From Cystobacter ferrugineus (GTDB taxonomy: Bacteria; Myxococcota; Myxococcia; Myxococcales; Myxococcaceae), in contig NZ_MPIN01000025.1 of assembly GCF_001887355.1 (NCBI RefSeq), forward strand, positions 60,593 to 124,592: 64,000 bases of DNA, in the 5' to 3' direction. Under the pieces are notes generated by a model. That model saw only the letters and a program-made list of their open reading frames with translations. It was not told the origin of the DNA and did not search any database. The position numbers were made by a program, and so were the translations under genes. The first letter of the stretch is position 1, and every line of letters starts with the position of its first letter. Below are positions 47,988 to 55,872 of this stretch, in pieces.

Positions 47988-49062
47988 CGGACGCCTGCGC
48001 GCGGCGCGGGCGGCGAGGGGGCATCCAGCCTGACTCGTCCACCCACTTGAGCGTCGAGGTCAGGTCGAAGCGCTTGACGATGCGATCCATGGTGGCGACC
48101 TGCTGCTCCACGCTGCTGCCCAGGTTGAAGGGCACGAGGGGATCCACCCGCAGGGTGCTGCCCGGGGGCAGCAACATCTGCGTCTGGAATTCGATGGCCT
48201 CCACGTTGGCCTCGATACTGGCGGCCACGAACGCCATGGGCTGCTTGGTGTCCAGCAGCCACTTCGCGTAGCCCCAGCTCTCGTTGTAGCCCTCCAGGTA
48301 GTCCACCGAGTCCCCTGTGCCCAGCGACAGCACGCGCAACTCCTCGCGCGTCGTCACCTTGGCGTAGAGCGCCTGGGCGACGGCGGCCAGGGTGGGGTTG
48401 TTGGCGAACAGGCCGCCATCCGCGTAGCCCTGGTACACCGGGGACACGATGGGCATGGCGCTGGAGCGCAGGGCCAGGTCCACCAGGTACTCCCCCTTCT
48501 GCACGAAGGGATCCCCCGGCAGGTTGTGGAAGACGCGGGGCCGCCAGCCGCGCAGGTCCTCGTCCGGGTTGCGGTCATCCAACTGGAAGGCGGGGATGAT
48601 GACGTGGCGGTGCAGATCCGCCAGCGTCTTGTCCCCGAGCACGTCGGTGAGCGCGCGGGCCATGGCCTCGTTGGGCGTCAGGGCCTTGGCCCCCACGAGC
48701 GCGCCGACCTGGTTGCCGAACGGGATGGTGAACAGCCCCGGGGCGAACCACAGGTTGCGGGCCGCGTCCAGGCCAGCGCTGGGGCTCCGGGCCGCCGCGA
48801 GGATGAGCGCGCTGATGGCGCCCGCGGACGTGCCGGCCACCAGCTGCACCTCGTCGAGGAAGCCGGGGCGCTCCTGCTCGATGCGCTTGAGGATGCCGAG
48901 GCTCAGCAGCGTGCGCATGCCGCCGCCATCCAGGCTGATGATGCGGTACTTGCTCCGCGGCGCGGCCGTCTCATCCACCTCGGGGTGCCCATTCGTGGGC
49001 GAGCCGTTGCCAGGGGCCGTCTTGCGCTGTGTCGCCCTCTTGGATCTGTAACTGGTGGCCAT
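47953..49062 (-). CDS. patatin-like phospholipase, copy 2
   Basis: This is a 369-residue patatin with DGGGMR, nucleophile motif GTSAG and catalytic YADGGLFANNP, all intact. It matches copy 1 along its length (IISLDGGG, PIVSPVYQGY, NESWGYAKWLLD, NVEAIEFQTQ) but has a longer basic N-terminus of about 38 residues. ATG 49062 follows the stop of the upstream small gene by 3 bases, with GCGGAGGAG serving as ribosome site, so the two are one operon. Cytoplasmic location is likely. Substrate unknown. The duplication has kept both active sites, so both copies are probably used. Confidence 0.8.
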   Translation of the reverse strand: MATSYRSKRATQRKTAPGNGSPTNGHPEVDETAAPRSKYRIISLDGGGMRTLLSLGILKRIEQERPGFLDEVQLVAGTSAGAISALILAAARSPSAGLDAARNLWFAPGLFTIPFGNQVGALVGAKALTPNEAMARALTDVLGDKTLADLHRHVIIPAFQLDDRNPDEDLRGWRPRVFHNLPGDPFVQKGEYLVDLALRSSAMPIVSPVYQGYADGGLFANNPTLAAVAQALYAKVTTREELRVLSLGTGDSVDYLEGYNESWGYAKWLLDTKQPMAFVAASIEANVEAIEFQTQMLLPPGSTLRVDPLVPFNLGSSVEQQVATMDRIVKRFDLTSTLKWVDESGWMPPRRPRRAQASVTEETAEASPR

Positions 49063-49065
49063 GAC

Positions 49066-49440
49066 TCACTCCTCCGCCTTGGGGTGGAGCTCGCTCACGG
49101 GGGCCTCGCGGATGGCCGGCACGCCCCGGAAACGCTCGGTGGGCGAGCGCGTCGGCAGTCCCGGCTTTCCGGGCGAGCTCGCCGCGACGGGGCGCGGACC
49201 GGGGGCGGACGACGGCGCGAACGAGCCGTGGTGCCGGGCCTCGGCACTCGACACCTCCTGCTCCACCACATCCAGGGCCGCGCGCAACAGCTCGCGGTTG
49301 GCGCGCGCTACCCCCAACCTCAACGTCTCGAACATCCGCAGGTACCTGCCCACTCCATCCAGGGGCAGCTTGCTGGCCGCCTCCGCGGCAGCGCCAGCCG
49401 GAGTACTCGTCTGCACCTGTGTCGCGTCTCTGTAGTCCAT
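49066..49440 (-). CDS. small hypothetical protein, first gene of the patatin operon
   Basis: This predicts 124 residues starting MDYRDATQVQTSTPAGA. A helical core follows (VGRYLRMFETLRLGVARANR, LLRAALDVVEQEV), and then a low-complexity Pro/Ala/Ser tail. ATG 49440 has a GGAG about 9 bases upstream. No motif, signal peptide or membrane segment is seen. The amphipathic helix is reminiscent of phasin-like surface binders, which would fit a partner of lipases, but I do not claim the family. It is tightly coupled to patatin copy 2. Confidence 0.6.
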   Translation of the reverse strand: MDYRDATQVQTSTPAGAAAEAASKLPLDGVGRYLRMFETLRLGVARANRELLRAALDVVEQEVSSAEARHHGSFAPSSAPGPRPVAASSPGKPGLPTRSPTERFRGVPAIREAPVSELHPKAEE

Positions 49441-49720
49441 GGGGAATGCTCCTCGAGTCAATGGTGGGCCATCACTGGGAGTGTATCAATCTACACCGTC
49501 CGATGAACGGGGCCATCGCTCGCCGGTCCCCTTGCTTTTCATGATGTTCCCGTCTGAACCCATGGCCCGCTGGCGCCTCGCGGGATATCGCGCGGGCGGC
49601 TTCCTCGGGGGGCCGCCAGGGAGGAGCCGGAGTGGGCAGGGAAGCGCCTGCCCTCGTGCTGGTGGGACGGGGCCGAAAAATTCCCCGTCCCAGGAGGCTC
49701 GGGTAAGTCCAGGGGACGCC

Positions 49721-50881
49721 ATGCCCGATCAGCCGGACGAGCCCAAGACTCCCGCGACCCTCCTCGCCGAGGCGTCGGCGGAGTCGCCCCTCGGGCAACT
49801 GTCCCTGCGCGTGCTGCCCCCCGCGAAAGCCCAGCCCGAGGTGCCCGCACAGAAGCCGGCTGTGTCCACGCGCATGCGCAACAAGGTGCTGCGCTTCACG
49901 GACGCCATCGAGGCGCGCCGCGACGAGACGCAGCTCCTAGCCTTCAGCCCCGAAGACTTCATCCGCTTCGGGTTGCCCTACAAGCGCTTTCCGGGGACCG
50001 AGTACGAGCGCCGCAACGGTGGCATGCGCTACCGCATCACCAGCGTGCCCGAGTACGGCGTCCCCTTCGGACAGGATCGGCTCCTGCCCATCTGGCTGGC
50101 CTCGGCCTACGCGGTGTGTGGCCAGCCCGAGTCCGGTGTCATCCAGTTCCGCTCGGTACGCGACATCCTCCTGGCCTTTGGCCTGCCCACGGGCGGCTCC
50201 AAGCACCTGGCGCTCAAGGAGAGCCTGCTGCGCCTCACCCACGCCACCCTCTTCGTCTACGACGAGCGCCAGCGGGACGGGAAGGGGTCGGGGGAGCGCT
50301 ACGTGCTGCGACGCTACAACCTGATCGACGCGGTGGACCTCTGGTTCGACAAGCAGGGCAAGCAGCCGAACCAGTACAGCCTCTGGCAGAACTTCATCAC
50401 CCTCTCGCGCTCCTTCGCCGAGTCCTTGCGCCAGAAGGTGATGCCGCTGGACCTGAACACCGTGCGGGCGTTGAAGAACAACCCCATGGCGCTCGACCTG
50501 TACATCTGGCAGGCGCACCGCAGCTGGGAGTTGCACCAGAAGCGGCTGTCGTCCGTGGGGGTGCCCGTCTTCGGCGCCGAGGGGCTGCTCGCGCAGCTCG
50601 GGACTCAGGTGGTGGCCGAGAAGAAGGCCCGGCAGCTCATCCGGACGAGCCAGGCGCTCGTGGAAGGCGTCTGGCGGGACTGCCCGAACCACCTCACCCG
50701 GGATGGCAACCGGCTTGTCCTGCGGCCCGCGGAGGACCTCAAGGACGCGCGCCTGGATCTGCCCGGGGTGACGTCGCGCCCGCCCGTGACGCGCCTCCTG
50801 GCGGCCGTGGGTGCCCCATCCGACACCCTTCTCGCCGACAAGCGCCTCCAGGTGCGTCGGCCGCCCGCGGACACGCCGTGA
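49721..50881 (+). CDS. plasmid-type replication initiator RepA
   Basis: This is a 386-residue protein resembling the plasmid-encoded RepA family (RepA_C). Its core runs from about residue 45 (MRNKVLRFTDAIEARRDE) through RFGLPYKRFPGTEYERRNGG, LPIWLASAYAV and LDLYIWQAHRSW. An N-terminal Pro/Ala-rich extension precedes it. ATG 49721 is chosen because AGGGGA lies close upstream; the frame is open further back but looks non-coding. Family knowledge: such initiators bind iterons next to their gene and recruit DnaA and helicase. Here four iterons and DnaA boxes follow directly, which supports the call. Myxobacterial chromosomes can also carry repA-like genes, so this need not be an active plasmid. 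It is transcribed away from the patatin operon. Confidence 0.75.
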   Translation: MPDQPDEPKTPATLLAEASAESPLGQLSLRVLPPAKAQPEVPAQKPAVSTRMRNKVLRFTDAIEARRDETQLLAFSPEDFIRFGLPYKRFPGTEYERRNGGMRYRITSVPEYGVPFGQDRLLPIWLASAYAVCGQPESGVIQFRSVRDILLAFGLPTGGSKHLALKESLLRLTHATLFVYDERQRDGKGSGERYVLRRYNLIDAVDLWFDKQGKQPNQYSLWQNFITLSRSFAESLRQKVMPLDLNTVRALKNNPMALDLYIWQAHRSWELHQKRLSSVGVPVFGAEGLLAQLGTQVVAEKKARQLIRTSQALVEGVWRDCPNHLTRDGNRLVLRPAEDLKDARLDLPGVTSRPPVTRLLAAVGAPSDTLLADKRLQVRRPPADTP

Positions 50882-51003
50882 GGGCGGCGAGCCGCCTGTG
50901 GCATCCTGTTTCACGGCCGCCGCGGCCCTGTGGACAGGCTTGGGGGAAGCTGACGCCCACTCCAGTCTTTTCGCACACTTGGCTGGGGGACTCGGGCATG
51001 GGA

Positions 51004-51104
51004 GCTACGTCATTCTGGGTACCGGGGTTGTCCTCTGGAGCCACGTCATTCTGAGTACCGGAGCCACGTCATTCTGAGTACCCAGCTACGTCATTCTGAG
51101 TACC
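51004..51104 (+). repeat. four 20-bp iterons downstream of repA
   Basis: The unit GCYACGTCATTCTGAGTACC occurs at 51004-51023 (one mismatch, GGG for GAG), 51040-51059, 51063-51082 and 51085-51104. Start-to-start spacing is 36, 23 and 22 bases, so the last three lie about two helical turns apart on one face of the DNA. All face the same way. This is the arrangement of initiator-binding iterons, and the neighbouring gene encodes a RepA-type initiator. Confidence 0.8.
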
Positions 51105-51205
51105 AGGATCGGCGATTTCCCGAATGAAACCGCGCGCTTGCGCGATCCGCCTAGACGCACCTCCTAGACGCAGCACCCCTCCACTCACTGCCTCGACGCG
51201 GGCCC

Positions 51206-51214
51206 TGTGGATAA
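51206..51214 (-). other. perfect DnaA box
   Basis: TGTGGATAA on the plus strand is the exact complement of the consensus DnaA box TTATCCACA. It lies about 100 bases after the last iteron. A weaker relative, TGTGGACAG, lies at 50929-50937 just before the iterons. Together with repA they make a plausible origin. Confidence 0.65.
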
Positions 51215-51932
51215 CTCCACCGCCGTGCCCTGAAACGTCTCGGTGGGCGCCTCCCGGCGCCATCTCCAGATCCCTCCCGGCCCACCACCCGCCTAGCTGA
51301 TCGCGCCGGAACGAAACGCGAACGCTCTAAACACGGATGCACGGCGCCCAACACGCACGTATTCCAAACCGAGCGCCCTCCCCTGCCCCCGGGGCAGCGG
51401 GTTCCCAGCGACCCTCGAGCCCGAGCCGGCCGAGGACGCGGCGGCCCCTTCCCGAAACCGTATCAGGGTAACTACTCGCACCCTGCCCAATGGGAGCCCG
51501 GTACAGATCGCGGCGGATCACGTCATGATCTGGGAGGATCGCCAATCCCCCAAGGACCCGTGCGAAGCGCGGCCCTCGAGCCTTTGCCGGTGCTCGTTCC
51601 GACTCGGCGGTCATGCTGCACGCCATCCGCCAGCTCGCGCCCCCGTCCAGAGGGCTTTTCCGCGATGGCGGCCGCTTGTCCGGGAGCCCCGCTCGCTCCG
51701 CACGCGAGTCAATTGAGGACCTACCTCGAAGGTGGGTTTCCCCGGCGTGACTTATGGCTTCCAAACAGCCGAGGAACTCGATTCTCCCTCTCAAAGGCAG
51801 CTCTGCTGCTCTGACGGGTTGGCCCGATGGCATGACCGGTGAGGTTGCGTTGGGCTTTCTTTTCATGGGAGGCTGTGCTACCTGTCCGGTCGTCACTCGA
51901 ACTCAATCCAAAACCTGTTTGGAGGTGCCGTC

Positions 51933-52538
51933 ATGCCGAGCGAAGCCCTTTCGCCTCGGACGGGATTCTGCCGTCTCGCGTGGTGTGCCCGCGCGTTGCT
52001 CCGCCCGTCGTCAATTCCTCTCTTCATGCTGTTGTGCCCCCTGGCTTGTGCCAGCCATCCACCGGCGCCCTCCGCGTATTCGTCCACGCGCGATGCGCTC
52101 GCGGATCTGGACGAGTTCGGGGCGCTCCTGGTGAAGGCCGGCTTGCCCGCGGAGTTGCTCCCCAAGGAGCGAGAGGTGTCGCCCGAGCTGGCCCGGAAGC
52201 TCCGGATGCATTTCCATCTCGTGCCGCCCTCCGCTGCCCAATACGCCCCGAGGTTGGTCGCGGATGTGCTGTTGCTCGGCGTGGCATCCGGCAAGGAGAG
52301 CGTCGCTCGAGCGGAGTTGGATCGCCGCGTTCAGGAGTTCCAATCCCTGGTCGTCCTACGCCCCGATGGGTACCTGGCCTCCGCCCTCAGTGGCAGGGAG
52401 CAGCTGTGTGTGGGGCCCGTCGAAGTGCAGGAGGGAGCCTACCGGGCAGGTATCTTCGAAGTGGGCACCTTCTACAAGAAGGCTGGGTCCAACGACTGGC
52501 AGCCCATCGCTGCTCCAGGCGCAGCCCGTTCGCAGTAG
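51933..52538 (+). CDS. lipoprotein of unknown function heading a signalling operon
   Basis: This predicts 201 residues. A long basic n-region is followed by a hydrophobic segment and lipobox (IPLFMLLCPLACAS), so a lipid-anchored envelope protein. ATG 51933 is favoured by GGAGG about 8 bases upstream; an internal ATG at 52026 would leave only a short signal. The mature part has no motif I recognise (LAKK-free, mixed alpha/beta, ending GTFYKKAGSNDW). The stop is 26 bases before the first pseudokinase gene, so it probably belongs to the same transcript and may be the surface or sensory partner. Confidence 0.7.
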   Translation: MPSEALSPRTGFCRLAWCARALLRPSSIPLFMLLCPLACASHPPAPSAYSSTRDALADLDEFGALLVKAGLPAELLPKEREVSPELARKLRMHFHLVPPSAAQYAPRLVADVLLLGVASGKESVARAELDRRVQEFQSLVVLRPDGYLASALSGREQLCVGPVEVQEGAYRAGIFEVGTFYKKAGSNDWQPIAAPGAARSQ

Positions 52539-52564
52539 CCACCGCCGATCGCGGGAGCCTCGAC

Positions 52565-53761
52565 GTGTCTTCCTGCCCTGCCCCCCTCTTCACCTTCGAA
52601 TGGAACCATTACCGCTACGCGGTCCACGGTTCCATGGCCGCGTCTCCCGACTACCGCACGCCCCTGCTCGCGTCCTGCTCGCTCGCCTCTCCGCGCGGAG
52701 GGGTGTTTCCCCGCTGGGTCGAACTCCTCCCCTTCCGCCTGGAGGAGCTCGACTCCCAGATCGCGGAACGGTGTGTCTTCGAGCTTCTGCGTGCCGGCAA
52801 GGCGGCTCACTCGAACCTCGCGAGGATGGGGGGCGTCGTCTTCGATGAGCGAACGGCCTATTTGCGCATGCAGCACCTGCCGGGGGCCTACCTCCACCAC
52901 GTGCTGGAGGCGGCCCACGCGGTGGGCCGAGGGGTATCCTCCGCGTTCGCGGCCTATGTCGTCACGGAACTCGCGGATGCGCTTCTCCCCTTGCCGTGGC
53001 GGAAGCACGGAACGCGGCGGCCGCTGTCCCTCGTCCACCGGGCCGTGGGTCCCATGCGGATTCGTGTGGGCGCCTCTGGCCGGGTTCAACTCACCCACCT
53101 CGGCCTGGTGTACTGGGAATTGAAGGAGAGCCCTCCCTTGGTGGGCTCGTGGCTTCGTGGCGACGCGGCCTACCTCGCTCCCGAAGCGCTGCACCGCTTC
53201 TTCCAGGCCACGATGCATTCCGATCACCTCCTGTCGCTCGAGGATCTGGACGCTCGGGCGGATGTTTTTTCCCTGGGGCTGGTGCTGTTGGAGATGTTGT
53301 TGCCCCGTGCGCCGCTGGCGGAGCGGGAGTCTCTCTGGATGGAATCCGGCGCTCTCGTCCCTCCTCGCGGTCCCGACGGCGAGACCTCATGGGTGGAGTG
53401 GGATGTGCTGGCTCGCCGCGTCCTGCCCTTTGGTCCCATGCAGGTGCGGCGTGCAGCCGACTTCGTGCCCGTGCCGCTCCAGCGAATCATTGCTCGCGCC
53501 CTCCGTCGCGAGCCGGAAGAGCGCTACGCCACCGTGAGCGACATGCATTCGGCGCTGTACTGCTACCTGCACGGGCTGAAGCCGCTTTATGGGCAGAAGG
53601 AACTGGCCAGGGAGGCTGCTGGAATTCTCGCGGAGGCCGCCTCACTGGGCTGGGTCGTGAGTCCAGAGGCTCACGGAGCCGGGTTCCCTCTCGCCGCGGT
53701 TGACACCTTCCGGAGCTCTCCTCGGAGCGTCGTGCTCCTGTCCTCTTCTTCTCCCTCGTGA
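52565..53761 (+). CDS. tandem kinase-fold protein 1, predicted pseudokinase
   Basis: This predicts 398 residues from GTG 52565 with GGGAG upstream. The protein-kinase fold is visible from the C-lobe: HRAVGPMRIRV stands where HRDxKxxN should be, THLGLVY where DFG should be, GDAAYLAPEAL is the APE motif, and ARADVFSLGLVLLEML the helix F Asp region. Catalytic Asp and metal-binding Asp are both absent, and no VAIK lysine is clear. This predicts a kinase-like protein without normal phosphotransfer, for binding or scaffolding. The next gene is a paralogue with the same altered HRAVGPMRI loop. It starts 26 bases after the lipoprotein gene. Confidence 0.7.
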   Translation: MSSCPAPLFTFEWNHYRYAVHGSMAASPDYRTPLLASCSLASPRGGVFPRWVELLPFRLEELDSQIAERCVFELLRAGKAAHSNLARMGGVVFDERTAYLRMQHLPGAYLHHVLEAAHAVGRGVSSAFAAYVVTELADALLPLPWRKHGTRRPLSLVHRAVGPMRIRVGASGRVQLTHLGLVYWELKESPPLVGSWLRGDAAYLAPEALHRFFQATMHSDHLLSLEDLDARADVFSLGLVLLEMLLPRAPLAERESLWMESGALVPPRGPDGETSWVEWDVLARRVLPFGPMQVRRAADFVPVPLQRIIARALRREPEERYATVSDMHSALYCYLHGLKPLYGQKELAREAAGILAEAASLGWVVSPEAHGAGFPLAAVDTFRSSPRSVVLLSSSSPS

Positions 53762-53768
53762 GTTCTCC

Positions 53769-54950
53769 ATGTCCGAGCCGAACAATCCCGGTGCGCCCAG
53801 GCAGCTCAAGTCCTTCGAGGTGGGCGACTTTCGTTATGAGATCGTCCGCCCGCTCGTCGTTCATCCCGACTACGACACCCTGCTGCTCGCCACCCGGGAG
53901 CCGTTGCAGAAGGGCCCCGTGAAGCTCATCGTCCTCAAGCCGGTGGTGATGGACTTCGGCCGAGAGGCCCGGCACCGCGCGCTCGAGGAAGTGAGTCTGT
54001 CCAAGGCACTGCGCCACCCCAACATCGCCACCGTGTATGGGTACGTGGTGCAGGACGAGCTGCCCTACATCGTCATGGAGCACCTGCGCGGCTGTTTCCT
54101 CCTCACCCTCATGGACGCGGCTTGGTTGGTTCGGCGCAAGTTGAGCCCCGACTTCGCGGCCTACGTGGCCTCGGAGGTCGCCGAGGCGCTCGACTACGCG
54201 CACCGCTGCGAGGACGAGGATGGCCGGCCCCTCAAGCTCGTTCATCGCGCCGTGGGGCCCATGCGCATCCGTCTCGGTGAGAAGGGTCGTGTCAAGCTCA
54301 CCAACTTCGGCGCGGCCTACTCGGAGCTGCTTGGACGCCTCCCCACGCGGCGCGGTCTGCTCCGGGGGGATCCTGCCTATATCGCTCCGGAGATCCTCCG
54401 CGGTTTCGTCTCGCCCGACTCGCGCCAGAGGGATCCGCTCACGCCCCGGAAATTGGATGGGCGGGCCGACATCTTCTCCCTCGGGCTGGTCTTGCTGGAG
54501 ATGTTGCTCTCCCACTACCCGTTGGATCCTCCCGATTCGCTGTGGGAGGACATCGAGGAGCGGCTTCCCTCCGAGGTTCGCACCGAGCACTCCACCCTGC
54601 TCCCGCTGGAGACCCTGGCCAACCGCGTGCTCCACTTCGGCCCGGACGAGGTGTCGCATGCGACGCGTGAGCTGCCCGAGGCCCTGCGCAAGATTGTCGC
54701 TCGGGCTCTGCGGCCCGAGCCCGCTGAACGCTATGCCTCGGCGGATGACCTGCGCTACGACCTGCGGGATTTCCTCCATTCCCGGCCCGGTGGCCCCTTC
54801 GGGGCGAAGGAGGCGGAAGCGGAGATGAGTGACATCCTCAAGGAGGCCTCGGATCTGCGCAAGCTGGCGGCGCACCCGGACGTGGAGCAAGGCGTCCTTC
54901 CCTCTCCGCCGGATCTCCTGAAGTCGAGGGCTTCCGGTGAGCTCACCTGA
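53769..54950 (+). CDS. tandem kinase-fold protein 2, predicted pseudokinase
   Basis: This predicts 393 residues from ATG 53769, 7 bases after the previous stop. It is better preserved than its neighbour. There is a VKLIVLKPV strand with a possible ATP lysine, a helix C Glu in ALEEVSLSKALRHPN, hinge YIVMEHLRG, and GDPAYIAPEIL. Yet the catalytic loop is again HRAVGPMRIRL (Asp replaced by Ala) and DFG is NFG. Loss of both acidic residues in both paralogues suggests selection for a non-catalytic role. The C-terminus (AEAEMSDILKEASDLRKLAAH) is helical. Membrane segments are absent. A partnership with the active kinase encoded at 55873 is inferred from the operon. Confidence 0.72.
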   Translation: MSEPNNPGAPRQLKSFEVGDFRYEIVRPLVVHPDYDTLLLATREPLQKGPVKLIVLKPVVMDFGREARHRALEEVSLSKALRHPNIATVYGYVVQDELPYIVMEHLRGCFLLTLMDAAWLVRRKLSPDFAAYVASEVAEALDYAHRCEDEDGRPLKLVHRAVGPMRIRLGEKGRVKLTNFGAAYSELLGRLPTRRGLLRGDPAYIAPEILRGFVSPDSRQRDPLTPRKLDGRADIFSLGLVLLEMLLSHYPLDPPDSLWEDIEERLPSEVRTEHSTLLPLETLANRVLHFGPDEVSHATRELPEALRKIVARALRPEPAERYASADDLRYDLRDFLHSRPGGPFGAKEAEAEMSDILKEASDLRKLAAHPDVEQGVLPSPPDLLKSRASGELT

Positions 54951-54958
54951 CGCGTGCC

Positions 54959-55378
54959 ATGGCCCCAGCCGACAAGACGAGGACGGCGCTCGCCGCGCAG
55001 GTGGGCTCGGCGGCGCGTGCGGCGCGGTTGCGCGCGGAATGGACCCAGGAAGAGGTTGCCGAGCGCGCCGGGCTCGTGACGGAAGTGTATGGCCGGCTGG
55101 AGCGTGGACGCCTGCTGCCCAGCGTGCCGACGTTGTTGCGGTTGTGCCGTGTGCTGCGGGTGGACGCCAACGCCTTGCTGGGGTTCTCCACCTCGAGCAC
55201 TCCTTCCTGGCTCACGCCGCTCCCCGCTCCACGTGTCCCTCCGGCCGCCCGGCGTCTGCTGCGCACGGTGCTCCGGCTGACGCCGAAGCAGCTCGAGGTG
55301 CTCGGTTTCGCCGCTCGCGCCATGGTGGCGTCGTCGCGCCCGCGGGGTTCAAGTGAAGCGAAGCCCCGTGGCACGTGA
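54959..55378 (+). CDS. XRE-type HTH regulator 1
   Basis: This predicts 139 residues with a Cro/C1-type helix-turn-helix near residues 17-70 (LRAEWTQEEVAERAGLVTEV, YGRLERGRLLPSVPTLLRL). A short C-terminal helical tail follows. It is a DNA-binding regulator or an adaptor with the same fold. The gene begins 8 bases after the second pseudokinase and is followed by a paralogue. It could regulate this operon or read out its signal. The target is unknown. Confidence 0.75.
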   Translation: MAPADKTRTALAAQVGSAARAARLRAEWTQEEVAERAGLVTEVYGRLERGRLLPSVPTLLRLCRVLRVDANALLGFSTSSTPSWLTPLPAPRVPPAARRLLRTVLRLTPKQLEVLGFAARAMVASSRPRGSSEAKPRGT

Positions 55379-55400
55379 GGAGCTGGAGGTGCTCGTGACC

Positions 55401-55811
55401 ATGAACCAGCACCTCGGGGAGCGGGCCCGCGCCGCACGGGTTCGCCTGGAGCTCACCCAGGCCCAGGTCGCACTGCGGATCGGATTGGCCACGGAGGTCT
55501 ACGGCCGCATCGAGCGCGGTCACATGACGCCCAGTCTGCCCGCGCTGATGCGGATGTGCCGTGTGCTCGAACTGGAGGCCAATGCCTTGCTGGGCTTCGA
55601 CCTGGCGGCGCCGCCGCCGTGGCTCAAGCCCGTTGCGGAACGCACCCGGGTGCGTCCCGCCTTCGACTCGTTCCTTCAGGTCGTCGAGCGCCTGACGCGC
55701 AGACAGGTGCGCGCGCTCGCGGATCTTGCCCAATGCATGCTGCCCTCCGTGGAGACAAGGCCCGAGCGGACGCCGAGGCCAGTGGATGCCTCGGAGGATC
55801 CGCCGGTCTGA
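55401..55811 (+). CDS. XRE-type HTH regulator 2
   Basis: This predicts 136 residues from ATG 55401, chosen because GGAGGTG lies 9 bases upstream. GTG 55395 or GTG 55353 (which would overlap the previous gene) are alternatives. The helix-turn-helix (RLELTQAQVALRIGLATEV, YGRIERGHMTPSLPALMRM) and the following tail (LTRRQVRALADLAQ) align along the whole length with the upstream gene, so the pair arose by tandem duplication. The duplication of both the kinase-fold gene and the HTH gene in one operon is notable. Function as a pair, perhaps a heterodimer, is inferred. Confidence 0.75.
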   Translation: MNQHLGERARAARVRLELTQAQVALRIGLATEVYGRIERGHMTPSLPALMRMCRVLELEANALLGFDLAAPPPWLKPVAERTRVRPAFDSFLQVVERLTRRQVRALADLAQCMLPSVETRPERTPRPVDASEDPPV

Positions 55812-55872
55812 AGCCGAGCATCGTACAGCGCGGGCCGTGCTAACCTCCCAGGTTCGGAGGACGAGCCAACTC

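Larger units (their letters stand above)
50882..51932. other. about 1 kb non-coding region, candidate replication origin
   Basis: There is no convincing gene between repA and the next lipoprotein gene. It holds an imperfect DnaA box (50929-50937), four iterons (51004-51104), two copies of CTAGACGCA (51151-51159 and 51164-51172) and a perfect DnaA box (51206-51214). The rest (51220-51900) shows nothing I can name apart from the expected promoter of the downstream operon. Confidence 0.6.

Noticed and set aside
49055..49435. A plus-strand frame opposite the small gene of the patatin operon
   Set aside because: The minus-strand gene has a ribosome site, operon spacing and helical protein-like sequence. 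The plus frame has none of these.
51004..51104. Possible CRISPR array in the short repeats after repA
   Set aside because: Repeats are 20 bp with gaps of only 2-16 bp and no unique spacers, and cas genes are absent. Iterons fit better.
51839..52564. A long in-frame N-terminal extension of the first pseudokinase
   Set aside because: It overlaps the lipoprotein gene, which has its own ribosome site and signal peptide. The extension is Arg/Ser-rich noise. GTG 52565 is a better start.
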